Assembly: GCA_029564115.1 (NCBI GenBank)
Contig: JAKQQP010000233.1
Span: 1-64,000 of the forward strand
DNA length: 64,000 bases
Origin: Candidatus Rifleibacteriota bacterium
GTDB lineage: Bacteria > Riflebacteria > Ozemobacteria > Ozemobacterales > Ozemobacteraceae
Direction: 5' to 3'
The notes under the pieces were generated by a model. It made no database searches. It was not told where the DNA came from and saw only the letters and a list, made by a program, of their open reading frames with translations. This document shows, one piece after another, positions 34,817 to 42,834 of this stretch. The first letter of the stretch is position 1; each line of letters begins with the position of its first letter. Position numbers and translations under genes: made by a program.

Positions 34817-35689
34817 TCAAGCGGCCATTCTTGCTTTGTTGACTGAGGCGAATTCTATCGGTGCTTTATAATCAAGGTAAGAATGCCCCCGGTTACAGTT
34901 ATAGAACATATTTACGTATTCAAAAACATCGGAATATAACTCCTGGCGAGTCCTGTAGGTGGTCCTCAAAGTTCTTTCCTTCTTTAATGAGGCGAAAAAG
35001 CTTTCGGCGACCGCGTTGTCCCAGCAGTTTCCTTTTCGACTCATACTGCTTTTCATGCCATAAAAAGCCAGCAGTGAACGGAATTCATCGCTGCAATACT
35101 GGCTACCACGATCAGAATGAAAAATCAGACCAGCCGCAGGTTTTTTGCTCCAGACAGCGGCTTTTAAAGCCTCGATTATCAGGCTGCGATCCATACGATC
35201 TTTTATAGCCATGCCAACGACTTCACGGTTAAAAAGATCGATGATTGTGGCCATGTATGACCATCCTTCACCAGACCACAAATAAGTTATGTCTGATACC
35301 CAGACTTGATTTGGGGCTTCAACGTGAAAATTCTGTTCAAGAAGATTTGGACTGACGGGCATATTGTGCCGGCTATCAGTTGTAACTCTGAATTTTCGAG
35401 CAGGAACAAAAAGAGCGCCGGCTTCTTTCATTAACCTGCCAGCTCTGAATCGACCCGCAGGTATACCCGACTGACTGAGTTTCTGAGCCATTCGGCGGCT
35501 TCCACAGGACGAACGATGCTGTTTTTGAATACTCAAGACTAAGTTCTTAAGACGCTCTCTTTCGGCATCTTTGTGGGTTCCACGCCCTTTCAACCACGCA
35601 AAAAATCCGCTGGAAGAAACTTCCAGAGTGCGGCACATTACTCGAACCGGGTAGGCCTTCTTCTGCGAATTAATGAATTCAAATCTCAT
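34817..35689 (-). CDS. IS3-family transposase OrfB (DDE domain)
   Basis: This 290-residue ORF is the catalytic half of an IS3 transposase. After the HTH_21-type region (SCGSRRMAQKLSQSG), the rve integrase core shows the DDE residues: Asp in VWVSDITYL, Asp in IFHSDRGSQY and Glu in CWDNAVAESFFASLKKE. Its ATG overlaps the orfA stop by 4 bp in the -1 frame. The frame is open upstream through the A7 run, so the active enzyme is probably an OrfAB fusion made by frameshifting. Confidence 0.95.
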   Translation of the reverse strand: MRFEFINSQKKAYPVRVMCRTLEVSSSGFFAWLKGRGTHKDAERERLKNLVLSIQKQHRSSCGSRRMAQKLSQSGIPAGRFRAGRLMKEAGALFVPARKFRVTTDSRHNMPVSPNLLEQNFHVEAPNQVWVSDITYLWSGEGWSYMATIIDLFNREVVGMAIKDRMDRSLIIEALKAAVWSKKPAAGLIFHSDRGSQYCSDEFRSLLAFYGMKSSMSRKGNCWDNAVAESFFASLKKERTLRTTYRTRQELYSDVFEYVNMFYNCNRGHSYLDYKAPIEFASVNKARMAA

Positions 35690-35973
35690 TCTGACTCTTT
35701 CGCAAAGAAGGCCGCTGCTTTTTTTAGGATTTCACGTTCCATTTCAAGCCTTTTATTTTCTTTTTGAAGCCTCTTCAATTCAAGCTTAAGAGCATCAACT
35801 TCAACTGAATTAACTTCGGTCAATTCTCTCTTCCAGCGACACAGTAGGTTGTAATTTATCCCAAGGTTTTTCGCCACTTCAGCTATGCTATGGCCTTTCT
35901 CGGTTATCATTTTGACTGCATCCTGTTTAAATTCTTTGCTGAACCGTCTCCTGGCATGGTCTACTTTTTTCAT
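35686..35973 (-). CDS. IS3-family transposase OrfA (HTH, leucine zipper)
   Basis: This 95-residue protein has a helix-turn-helix (RFSKEFKQDAVKMITEKGHS, then IAEVAKNLGINYNLLCRWKR) followed by a heptad leucine-zipper region (ALKLELKRLQKENKRLEMER). It binds the IS ends and forms the N-terminal part of the OrfAB transposase. Confidence 0.95.
   Translation of the reverse strand: MKKVDHARRRFSKEFKQDAVKMITEKGHSIAEVAKNLGINYNLLCRWKRELTEVNSVEVDALKLELKRLQKENKRLEMEREILKKAAAFFAKESE
35719..35725 (-). other. programmed -1 frameshift site of the IS3 element
   Basis: An A-AAA-AAA heptamer followed by G lies in the correct phase near the end of orfA. Slippage by -1 leads into the orfB frame without stops before its ATG. 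This is the classic arrangement for OrfAB production in IS3 elements. Confidence 0.75.
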
Positions 35974-36013
35974 TTGAACACCTCGCGACTGAATTTAATC
36001 TATCTTAATCAGG

Positions 36014-36038
36014 TGTCCACTTTTATTTTACCAGTCCA
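36014..36038 (-). repeat. IS3 terminal inverted repeat, right
   Basis: Read on the minus strand it begins TGGACTGGTA and ends TGGACA; pairs with 34787-34811. Confidence 0.9.
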
Positions 36039-36333
36039 GGGGGGTGAAGGCAAGTGCTTTGTGCACACAAGTGAAACTTGTAACAAAGCTTTCTATCGCA
36101 TTCTTCAGCGTGGTCTTCCCGACAATCATTCAGCCGTCGTTCTTTATTTTCCGGGTTTTCAGCGGGCTTGATTTTTTTATTAATCGGCCTTGACAAGGCC
36201 ACCTATGTACATAGATTTCTCTCTCATCACCCGTTGTTTATTCTTGTATCCTTTGGCTGAGGGTAGAACGTCGGGTAATCGGCGACACGGATGTTTTGCC
36301 GACAAAGTTTATCTGGGTTTCACTGGAGGAAAA
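36039..36333. other. non-coding stretch between the IS element and the SLH porin gene
   Basis: I see no gene here. It holds small inverted repeats (CAAGT-GAA-ACTTG near 36081; GGCCTT-GAC-AAGGCC at 36186-36200) and, just before the porin ATG, a GGAGG ribosome-binding site. It is presumably the porin promoter and leader. Confidence 0.5.
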
Positions 36334-38241
36334 ATGAAACGTTTAACCGTATTTGCCCTGGCTGCGATGTGGCTTACTTCATCAGCGGCAACTGCCGCCC
36401 CGTTTTCCGATGTCCCCTTCTCACACTGGGCATATGATTCTATCAACCATCTTGCTGCCAGGGGCATTCTGCAAGGTTACCCGGATGGAAAATTCAAAGG
36501 AAACAACAGCCTGACACGTTTCGACCTCGCCATGGTTACGGCCAAAACCCTCGCCAATGTCGAGCAGATGTTCGACTCAGGCCGGGGTACCAATCTGGTC
36601 AACCGCACCGATCTTCAGGTATTGGAAGGCCTTACAACCGAATTTGCCGACGAACTGGCTCTTCTTGGCGTTAAAATAACCTCTCTTGAAGATGATATGG
36701 CAATAGCTAAAGAAGACGTGGCCCTGCTCAAAAAAGACGTTGAAGATGCCAAAGGCTTTATTGCCAGAGGCGGTCTTGAAAAGGTCAAACTGTCTGGCGA
36801 CATTCTGGTCAGGCACACCAATCTGACCCACAAGCACGACTGGCTGACCGGGGCCTTTGGTCAGGCTCGCCCCGCTGGCAACAGCGACAACAGCCTGACA
36901 GAAAGTTCAGTTAATATCAATTTCAGTGCCAATATCGACGAAAACATTTCTGCCGAAGTCTACTGGTCGATGCTCGATTACCACACCGCCGAAGTCAACT
37001 CAGGGCAATCGGGCATGCAAAGTGCTTTCGGCACGGGCGGCATTGGTGCCGTCAAGCGCAGCGACAACACCATCTATCTTGCCTACCTTGAAATTCGCAA
37101 CATGTTTCGTTTTGGCGGAGACTTTATTTTTGGGCGCAACCTGTATGCCCATAACCATTCGCTTCTGCTCAACAATTACGTTGATGCGGTTCGCTACAAC
37201 AAAAAAATCGGCGATGTCAACCTGACATTACAGACTATTTTCGACCGTCATCGCGGCAGTTTCAAAGATGATAACGCCGTCGATTTCAGAGGGGTTTATA
37301 ACCTCGACCTGAATACCGAACACCGTGGCCATACTTTCTACCTCGGCCTTTATGGCCAGAATGAACCCTATCTTCTCGAAAAAAGAGGAATCGACGTTGC
37401 CGGACTGGCACCTTTCCTTGACTACTCGGTTGCCGGAGGCGTTCAGCCTCTCGGCAATACAATTGCCGGGCAACAAACGGGTGACAGGCGCTGGGATCTC
37501 GAGTTCGGTTCAAAAGGCCCGATCGGTGCCAGCGGCCGCTGGAGCTACGACCTTGGTTTTGCCTACACCAGATATGAGCTGGACGTCATGAATACCGCCG
37601 GCTCAGACTGGATCAGCCCGGAGCTCAGCGGCTGGACAGGTCATGGCGCCATCAAATGGGACAGCAAAAAGCAATGGGCAGCCAAAATCGCCGGCACTTT
37701 TGCAGACGAAGATGCAGTCGGAGCAATTTCGATTCTGAATGACTTCCGCTACCAGGATGAAGCTGAAACCCCTTACGAAGACATTGGCAGAGGCAATGCC
37801 TGGTTCGACACGGGTCTCATAAACATGTACGATATCAAACTCCAGACTGAATACAGACCGACAGACAGCAAGCATTATTTCCGCCTGGCCGGCGACTTTA
37901 TCGGCGAAACAAAAGATACGGCCGTGAACGATCTGACACGGCACGTTAACGGTGAAGGATCAGCCAGTGCAGCCGTGCCGGCAATTAAAGACAACTCTGC
38001 CTACGACAGATACAACAATCTGGGAATAGCCGACCCGACAGCCGTGGTATTGACTTTTGAGTACCGCTACCAGCTGGCCGAAAATACAAGACTGCGACTC
38101 GGTTACACTACATTCGACATGACTGGCTCCGCCGTCAGAAAAACTCTGGTTCCGGCAACCGGAAAAATTTCGGCCGGGCGCGGCTTCAATGATGACTATG
38201 ACTATCACATGCTCTGGACAGAAGTTTACAGCTGTTTCTAA
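36334..38241 (+). CDS. SLH-domain outer-membrane porin (1)
   Basis: This protein of about 635 residues has a signal peptide (MKRLTVFALAAMWLTSSAAT), one SLH domain (about 23-75: FSDVPFSHWAYDSINHLAAR, TRFDLAMVTAKTLA) and a short coiled coil (about 95-145, LEDDMAIAKEDVALLKKDV). A large beta-barrel begins near residue 155 and ends in an aromatic residue (EVYSCF). SLH-porins span the outer membrane and tie it to peptidoglycan-linked polymers. The start is fixed by CTGGAGGAAAA before the ATG; an upstream open stretch of 48 codons has no ribosome-binding site. The second porin at 39393-41255 is a clear paralogue. Confidence 0.88.
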   Translation: MKRLTVFALAAMWLTSSAATAAPFSDVPFSHWAYDSINHLAARGILQGYPDGKFKGNNSLTRFDLAMVTAKTLANVEQMFDSGRGTNLVNRTDLQVLEGLTTEFADELALLGVKITSLEDDMAIAKEDVALLKKDVEDAKGFIARGGLEKVKLSGDILVRHTNLTHKHDWLTGAFGQARPAGNSDNSLTESSVNINFSANIDENISAEVYWSMLDYHTAEVNSGQSGMQSAFGTGGIGAVKRSDNTIYLAYLEIRNMFRFGGDFIFGRNLYAHNHSLLLNNYVDAVRYNKKIGDVNLTLQTIFDRHRGSFKDDNAVDFRGVYNLDLNTEHRGHTFYLGLYGQNEPYLLEKRGIDVAGLAPFLDYSVAGGVQPLGNTIAGQQTGDRRWDLEFGSKGPIGASGRWSYDLGFAYTRYELDVMNTAGSDWISPELSGWTGHGAIKWDSKKQWAAKIAGTFADEDAVGAISILNDFRYQDEAETPYEDIGRGNAWFDTGLINMYDIKLQTEYRPTDSKHYFRLAGDFIGETKDTAVNDLTRHVNGEGSASAAVPAIKDNSAYDRYNNLGIADPTAVVLTFEYRYQLAENTRLRLGYTTFDMTGSAVRKTLVPATGKISAGRGFNDDYDYHMLWTEVYSCF

Positions 38242-38250
38242 AACAAACTA

Positions 38251-38300
38251 ACAAAACCGGGCCAGACAGGAAAATTCCTGTCTGGCCCGGTTTTGTTTTG
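38251..38300 (+). terminator. rho-independent terminator after SLH porin 1
   Basis: ACAAAACCGGGCCAGACAGG pairs with CCTGTCTGGCCCGGTTTTGT, a stem of about 20 bp followed by TTTT. It begins 9 bp after the porin stop. Confidence 0.9.
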
Positions 38301-38438
38301 GCGAACATTACCACAGACTCATTATCAGAGCAAAATTCAGCTATTTGCCTGACAAGTCGGAATCTGTTAACCTTATTGGGTTACATTTATGGATTTCTGA
38401 GCAATTGGTCTGAAACACACTAAAAAAGGATTTAAATA

Positions 38439-38915
38439 ATGGACTCGCGTGTTGCTAATCAATTTATAATGGCTGCGATCGAGGTGTTCAGCAAGGTTGG
38501 AAACGTTTCTCTAAAAAAAACAGGGCTCGAATATTTTCCCAATGGTCACAAAATCAATACCGGCATTGCCACTATTCTCGGGGTCACTGGTGACCTGAAA
38601 GGTCAATTCATCATCACTCTCGACGAGTCCATCTCGTTGAAGATCGCCTCTGCGATTCTCATGGGTGTTCCCGTGACCACATACGATGAAGTTGCTGAAA
38701 GCGCCGTCTGCGAAATAGGCAACATGATCGGCGGCGAAGCGACCACCCTGCTGCAAAAAGAAGGATTTGTCTGCGATATCACCGTTCCGTCAATCGTCAA
38801 GGGGAAAGAGGTAAACATAGCCTTTTACCCCATAGCGCCCCTGTTCGTCATTCATTTTTCCTGTGAGTGGGGTCCGATCGACCTTATTCTGCGATTCGAC
38901 AACAAACCCAAATAA
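38439..38915 (+). CDS. cheX: CheX-type chemotaxis phosphatase
   Basis: This 158-residue protein matches CheX/CheC-family phosphatases. The signature is AVCEIGNMIGGEA (about 86-98), where Glu and Asn of the E-x-x-N motif would act on CheY-phosphate. The rest has the typical fold pattern (LKGQFIITLDESISLKIASA). AGGA precedes the ATG. It lies 43 bp before a cheY gene in the same direction, a natural substrate pair. No promoter is obvious, but the pair is isolated by terminators on both sides and is thus an independent transcription unit. Confidence 0.9.
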   Translation: MDSRVANQFIMAAIEVFSKVGNVSLKKTGLEYFPNGHKINTGIATILGVTGDLKGQFIITLDESISLKIASAILMGVPVTTYDEVAESAVCEIGNMIGGEATTLLQKEGFVCDITVPSIVKGKEVNIAFYPIAPLFVIHFSCEWGPIDLILRFDNKPK

Positions 38916-38958
38916 TCCACACGAATCTGGAAATTACTGTCTAACGAGGTTATAAACC

Positions 38959-39318
38959 GTGAGCAAAAAAATACTTGTAGTAGATGATGCAACAATCATG
39001 AGACTGATGCTCAAGCATCTGTTTGAAAACAACGAATTTACAGTCTTCGAAGCTGTCAATGGCAAAGATGCGGTCGATAAGTATGCCGAGCATAAACCCG
39101 ACCTGGTGACCATGGACATCACCATGCCGGACATGGATGGCATCACCGCCGTAAAAGAGATTTTAAAAATTGACCCACAGGCCAAAATCATCATGTGCTC
39201 AGCCATGGGTCAGGTAGACAAGGTAAAAGCCGCAGTCATGGCCGGAGCCAAAAGCTTTCTGGTTAAGCCGTTGCAACCCGAAAGAGTTCTGGCGACCGTC
39301 AAACAGTTCCTCGGCTGA
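38959..39318 (+). CDS. cheY: CheY-like response regulator paired with CheX
   Basis: This 119-residue receiver has Asp9 and Asp10 (ILVVDDATIMR), phospho-acceptor Asp53 in LVTMDITMPDMDG, then IIMCSAMGQ and SFLVKPLQ. It starts with GTG, supported by GAGG 9 bases upstream. Being co-transcribed with cheX, it is probably the motor-directed or phosphatase-controlled CheY, whereas the CheY of the main cluster may be a second output or a sink. Confidence 0.93.
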   Translation: MSKKILVVDDATIMRLMLKHLFENNEFTVFEAVNGKDAVDKYAEHKPDLVTMDITMPDMDGITAVKEILKIDPQAKIIMCSAMGQVDKVKAAVMAGAKSFLVKPLQPERVLATVKQFLG

Positions 39319-39334
39319 TTCTCTGGACCAACTT

Positions 39335-39378
39335 CTAAAACCTCAATGGCACCCGTGAGGGTGCCATTGAGGTTTTAG
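39335..39378. terminator. bidirectional terminator between cheY and SLH porin 2
   Basis: CTAAAACCTCAATGGCACC (39335-39353) pairs perfectly with its complement at 39360-39378. The A and T stretches at the base allow termination in both directions, fitting the two convergent genes. Confidence 0.9.
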
Positions 39379-39392
39379 TCAGACAGACAAGA

Positions 39393-41255
39393 TCAAAACT
39401 TGCTGAGAATTTCAGACCACATGTAAGTATAATCGAAATCGTTGTTCCAGCCACGACCAGCAGTAATAGAGCCTGCACCCTTGACAGCATCGCCGCCAAA
39501 ATTAAACACAGTACAGCCAACTCTGATACGGGTATTTTTCGCCAGCTGATAGCGATACTCGCCAGTCAGAACCATAGCGCGAGGGTCAGCAATACCAAAG
39601 TTGTTGGTGCGGTCATAAGCAGTATTGGTCTTATCGGCGACCAGCACAGCATTGGCAAAACCATCCCCGGCTCGATAACGGTTCAGATCGTTGACCGGTT
39701 TATCTTTGAGCTCGTCGAGAATATCGCAGGCGAGTCTGGCGTAGTGTTTGCAGTCAGCAGGTTTGTATTCAGCCTGAATTTTGAGGTCGTACATATTCTG
39801 CAGACCGAACGGAAAATAGCCGTTGCCGCGACCGATGTCTTCTGTGGGAGTTTCATAAAAGTCGACATAGCGCATATCGTTAACCATTGAGATGGCACCC
39901 ATTGACTGGTCATCGGCAAAAGTATAACTGAGCTTTCCAGCCCAGCTTTTTTTGCTGTCGTAACCAACTGCTGCCATTCCCTGCCAGCCACGCATATCTA
40001 CATCTATATACGGGTTGAGGGCATCGGCATACATATCTACCGAATAATCGGTATAGGCCAGACCCAGATCATAGTTCCAGTGTGAGTTTTTACCTATTGC
40101 ACCGCTGGCACCGAATTCAATATCACGGCGTTTATCTTCGGTCTGTGCACCAATAAACGGAGCCGCCGGCAAACCATTTTTCAGTTCAAAGCTGTTGGGA
40201 ACGCGACGATTGACGAGAGCCGGATCATCTTGGGCAAACAGGCCCAGATAAAGCTTGTGATTACGCACTGTTGTTTTGAGATCGAGATTGACAACCGGTC
40301 GGAAATCGACTCTGCCATCGTCTTTGTAATTACCCTGGTGGCGGTCGAAAACAGTCTGAGCCAGCACGTCAACGTCGCCAACCCTGCGTGTATAGCGGGC
40401 AACATCGAGATAGTTATTCAACAGAAGATTGTGATTCGAGCTGTATATTACGCGGCCAACAGTTAGCTGACCGGGGCGACCAAACAGTTTGTCTATGTTC
40501 AGATGGGCCAGGTTGATAACATTATCGCTGACAGTGACGTTACCAACACCACCAATACCGAAAGCACCGCCACGATTCGACTGCGCACCATTCACGTTGT
40601 CAGCATTTTTTGCAAACATTACCCAGCGTGCGACAGCCGTGATATTTTCGTCAATCTGAGCGGTAAAACGAAACCTGAACTGGCTCTCGGTCAGAACGTT
40701 GTTGCTGTTGCCGGGTCGACCCGCCGGTACAGCATAGTTGTTCAGTGCCCAGTCGTTTTTATGAATAAGGTTTGAATGGCGAACAAGCAGATCTCCGCTC
40801 AACTTCACCTTTTCGCCAGAACTGTTCATCTCGGTCTTTATAGCTGCAACATCCTGTTTTAGAGTCGCCACGTCTCCACCGATACCGGCGAGTTCCTCGT
40901 CGAGATTGCCAACTCTCATACCGAGAGCGATGAGTTCTTCAGAGAATTCATTTTTCAGACGCTCGACAGTTTCAAGATCCGCTTTGGTAATAAGCTTTTC
41001 TGAACCTCCTGCCGAAAGGGCGGCCTGCTCGATGTGAGCCAACAATCTGGCTGTGCTTAAAGCAAGTTCAAATCGGCTGGTATTCTTATTGCCAGCGAAC
41101 TTTTCGGGGGCCACACCCTCGAACACACTTTTTTCAGCAAGCTTTTGAATGGCTTCAGATGCCCAGTGAGAGGCAGAAACATCTTTGAAAGGGGCAGCGG
41201 TGGCGACACCGGCAGAGAGAAGCAGCGCCGACAATGGAACCAGGTATTTTCTCAT
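39393..41255 (-). CDS. SLH-domain outer-membrane porin (2)
   Basis: This 620-residue paralogue of the porin at 36334 has a signal peptide (MRKYLVPLSALLLSAGVAT), an SLH domain (about 22-75, FKDVSASHWASEAIQKLAE), a coiled-coil stalk (about 90-145) and a beta-barrel ending in EILSKF, with a C-terminal phenylalanine. Blocks such as KLSGDLLVRHSNL and EDIGRGNGYFPFGLQNMYD are shared with porin 1. GGAGAAAGAAG precedes the ATG. The genes face each other across cheX-cheY, so an inverted duplication around that pair is one possible history. Confidence 0.9.
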   Translation of the reverse strand: MRKYLVPLSALLLSAGVATAAPFKDVSASHWASEAIQKLAEKSVFEGVAPEKFAGNKNTSRFELALSTARLLAHIEQAALSAGGSEKLITKADLETVERLKNEFSEELIALGMRVGNLDEELAGIGGDVATLKQDVAAIKTEMNSSGEKVKLSGDLLVRHSNLIHKNDWALNNYAVPAGRPGNSNNVLTESQFRFRFTAQIDENITAVARWVMFAKNADNVNGAQSNRGGAFGIGGVGNVTVSDNVINLAHLNIDKLFGRPGQLTVGRVIYSSNHNLLLNNYLDVARYTRRVGDVDVLAQTVFDRHQGNYKDDGRVDFRPVVNLDLKTTVRNHKLYLGLFAQDDPALVNRRVPNSFELKNGLPAAPFIGAQTEDKRRDIEFGASGAIGKNSHWNYDLGLAYTDYSVDMYADALNPYIDVDMRGWQGMAAVGYDSKKSWAGKLSYTFADDQSMGAISMVNDMRYVDFYETPTEDIGRGNGYFPFGLQNMYDLKIQAEYKPADCKHYARLACDILDELKDKPVNDLNRYRAGDGFANAVLVADKTNTAYDRTNNFGIADPRAMVLTGEYRYQLAKNTRIRVGCTVFNFGGDAVKGAGSITAGRGWNNDFDYTYMWSEILSKF

Positions 41256-41351
41256 CTTCTTTCTCCATGACAGACTATTTTGTTCGAGACGTCAGGGAAA
41301 GAAGATTTATTTAATTATTCTGCCTGCGCAAGCAAAAAATAAAAAATGCAC

Positions 41352-42104
41352 TCAGGCAATCAGCGAAAACCCATGGTCAGGTTCTGGAAAGTCCTTGCGC
41401 ACCAGCTCAGGAACGCAGTCAATCAGATCTCGCTGCAGCAAAAAGGTTAAATCGTCAGCCAGACCAATATCGGCAACGGCCCGCCCAGCTCCAGACATTT
41501 CAATCAGACGGCGATCATCCCGGTAGTAACCAAAAATACCAAGAGCAGCCTGAGCACCGTCCCCCAGCGAAAAATCGTCGCTGGCGGCTAAGAGTGACAT
41601 GATGCGCGACACCAGAAAACCAGCACAGTAAGCGTCGTCTATGGCAAATTTTTCTTCACGACCGGCACAGACGAACGTCAGGTCAAGACCCTCAGCTTTT
41701 GCGGTTTCGAGGGCTTTTTTAGCAACAGCGGCAGCATTGAGAAAGCAACCCAGAAAAACATGCGGTGCCATTACCAGGTCCGCAACGGCTCTGGTACCGT
41801 TGCTGGAGGTGAAAATCAGCACCCGCCCCTCCAGATCGGCATCAAAATATTGCCGTGGGCTGTTGCCATAATCGAAGCCTTCGGGCGGCAGCCCCTTACG
41901 TTCGCCACAAAGCAATGGGTGCACCGTTTCCTGAGCGGCCAGTCGGGCTGCTTTCTGTATAGTTGTCGTCAGAATGAGTTTTTTGGGCTTTTTTGATGCA
42001 ATGACAGTCAAGCTTGAAGTTGCTCTTACAACGTCTATTACAACACAAACTTTGCTCGCCGGAGCCTGAACTTCGCCCGGAGTAAAAGCCACATCGATCT
42101 GCAT
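41352..42104 (-). CDS. comB: 2-phosphosulfolactate phosphatase family protein
   Basis: This 250-residue protein matches ComB: VVIDVVRATSSLT near the N-terminus, GERKGLPPEGFDYGNSP, and FTSSNGTRAV, with acidic metal-binding residues later (AIDDAYCAGF). The known family reaction removes phosphate from 2-phosphosulfolactate in coenzyme M biosynthesis. In bacteria outside coenzyme M pathways the substrate is usually unproven, and no other coenzyme M genes are visible here. It follows merR in the same direction with an 11-bp gap, so it may be its co-transcribed partner. Confidence 0.88.
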   Translation of the reverse strand: MQIDVAFTPGEVQAPASKVCVVIDVVRATSSLTVIASKKPKKLILTTTIQKAARLAAQETVHPLLCGERKGLPPEGFDYGNSPRQYFDADLEGRVLIFTSSNGTRAVADLVMAPHVFLGCFLNAAAVAKKALETAKAEGLDLTFVCAGREEKFAIDDAYCAGFLVSRIMSLLAASDDFSLGDGAQAALGIFGYYRDDRRLIEMSGAGRAVADIGLADDLTFLLQRDLIDCVPELVRKDFPEPDHGFSLIA

Positions 42105-42115
42105 AAATTCCCTTT

Positions 42116-42625
42116 TCAGTTAGATTTGAAGCCGCGCTGAATAACCGTCTGACAGAGCTTTACCGTTTCACGCGTTTCGTGGCGGCAACGGGCAATCTGT
42201 TCAATCAGATCTTCGTTGCGCCCTGTCGCCCGTTTCTCGAGAAGTTCATGCAGCAGTTTATCGCGTTTTTCGTTGTTACGACAAATACTGTCAAGGCGAT
42301 CGAGAACCATTGCCAGCATGCGACTCAGTGTTGAAATTTCATCTTCAGATTTGGCAGGTTCTCTGTCATGCTCCTCAAGCAGGCACTCGTCGGCTTCAGG
42401 CTCACCCAGAAGCTCTCGGGCTCTGCGAATCGACACCTTCTCGTCTTTGAGAAGGTGCAGTATCGAAGTCAGAGTGTCGAGGTGACGGCGACGATAGATA
42501 CGATGACCACCCCTGCTTCTTTCAACGTTAAGCAGAGCTGGAAACTGTTGTTCATAGTATCTGAGCGTATGAGAGGCCAGGCCGGTAAGACGACTGACTT
42601 CAGCAATAGAGAATTTGTCACCCAT
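42116..42625 (-). CDS. MerR-family transcriptional regulator
   Basis: This 169-residue protein has an N-terminal MerR winged helix (FSIAEVSRLTGLASHTLRYY, then RGGHRIYRRRHLDTL). A coiled-coil dimerisation region follows, with a variable C-terminal part that lacks a recognisable ligand domain or metal-binding cysteines. The ATG at 42625 begins the domain directly. It lacks its own ribosome-binding site and overlaps the end of a small membrane-protein gene by 8 bp, suggesting coupled translation. Target genes may include the adjacent comB. Confidence 0.88.
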   Translation of the reverse strand: MGDKFSIAEVSRLTGLASHTLRYYEQQFPALLNVERSRGGHRIYRRRHLDTLTSILHLLKDEKVSIRRARELLGEPEADECLLEEHDREPAKSEDEISTLSRMLAMVLDRLDSICRNNEKRDKLLHELLEKRATGRNEDLIEQIARCRHETRETVKLCQTVIQRGFKSN

Positions 42626-42737
42626 GCTTGATATTGTGCCCCCGCAGAAAATTTGCACATTTTTCGGGCCAGCGTTCAGGTTGCGAGACCAGTGCCACGA
42701 AAAAGAACAGTACAACCGTTAGAACGACTAGAAACAT
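42618..42737 (-). CDS. 39-residue single-span membrane protein overlapping merR
   Basis: This short ORF reads MFLVVLTVVLFFFVALVS followed by a charged tail QPERWPEKCANFLRGHNIKHG, given here in two pieces. The first 18 residues form one hydrophobic helix; the tail is hydrophilic with one cysteine. A perfect AGGAGG lies 6 bases before the ATG, the strongest ribosome-binding site nearby. The stop overlaps the merR start by 8 bp. An alternative ATG 4 bases upstream is too close to the AGGAGG. I recognise no family; it may sense or transmit a membrane signal to the MerR protein. Confidence 0.65.
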   Translation of the reverse strand: MFLVVLTVVLFFFVALVSQPERWPEKCANFLRGHNIKHG

Positions 42738-42834
42738 GCATAACCTCCTGTTAAAAGTACTGCGACGTGCTGATAATATCGGCTCAGGTAAAGTTTTTCT
42801 TGAGGAAATTCCGGCAACTTTCGCTAAACCTGGC

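Larger units (their letters stand above)
34787..36038 (-). mobile_element. IS3-family insertion sequence, intact
   Basis: The element is 1252 bp. Its ends are 25-bp inverted repeats matching at 21 positions (TGGAATGGTCAAG at left, TGGACTGGTAAAA at right read inwards), starting with TG as IS3 members do. GGG flanks both ends (34784-34786 and 36039-36041), consistent with a 3-bp target duplication. It holds orfA and orfB with a -1 frameshift site. All parts look intact, so it may be active. It lies between the che cluster and an SLH porin gene, transcribed towards the che cluster. Confidence 0.92.

Noticed and set aside
36190..36333. Upstream extension of SLH porin 1 by 48 codons
   Set aside because: It would bury the signal peptide, and a strong GGAGG site sits directly before the internal ATG.
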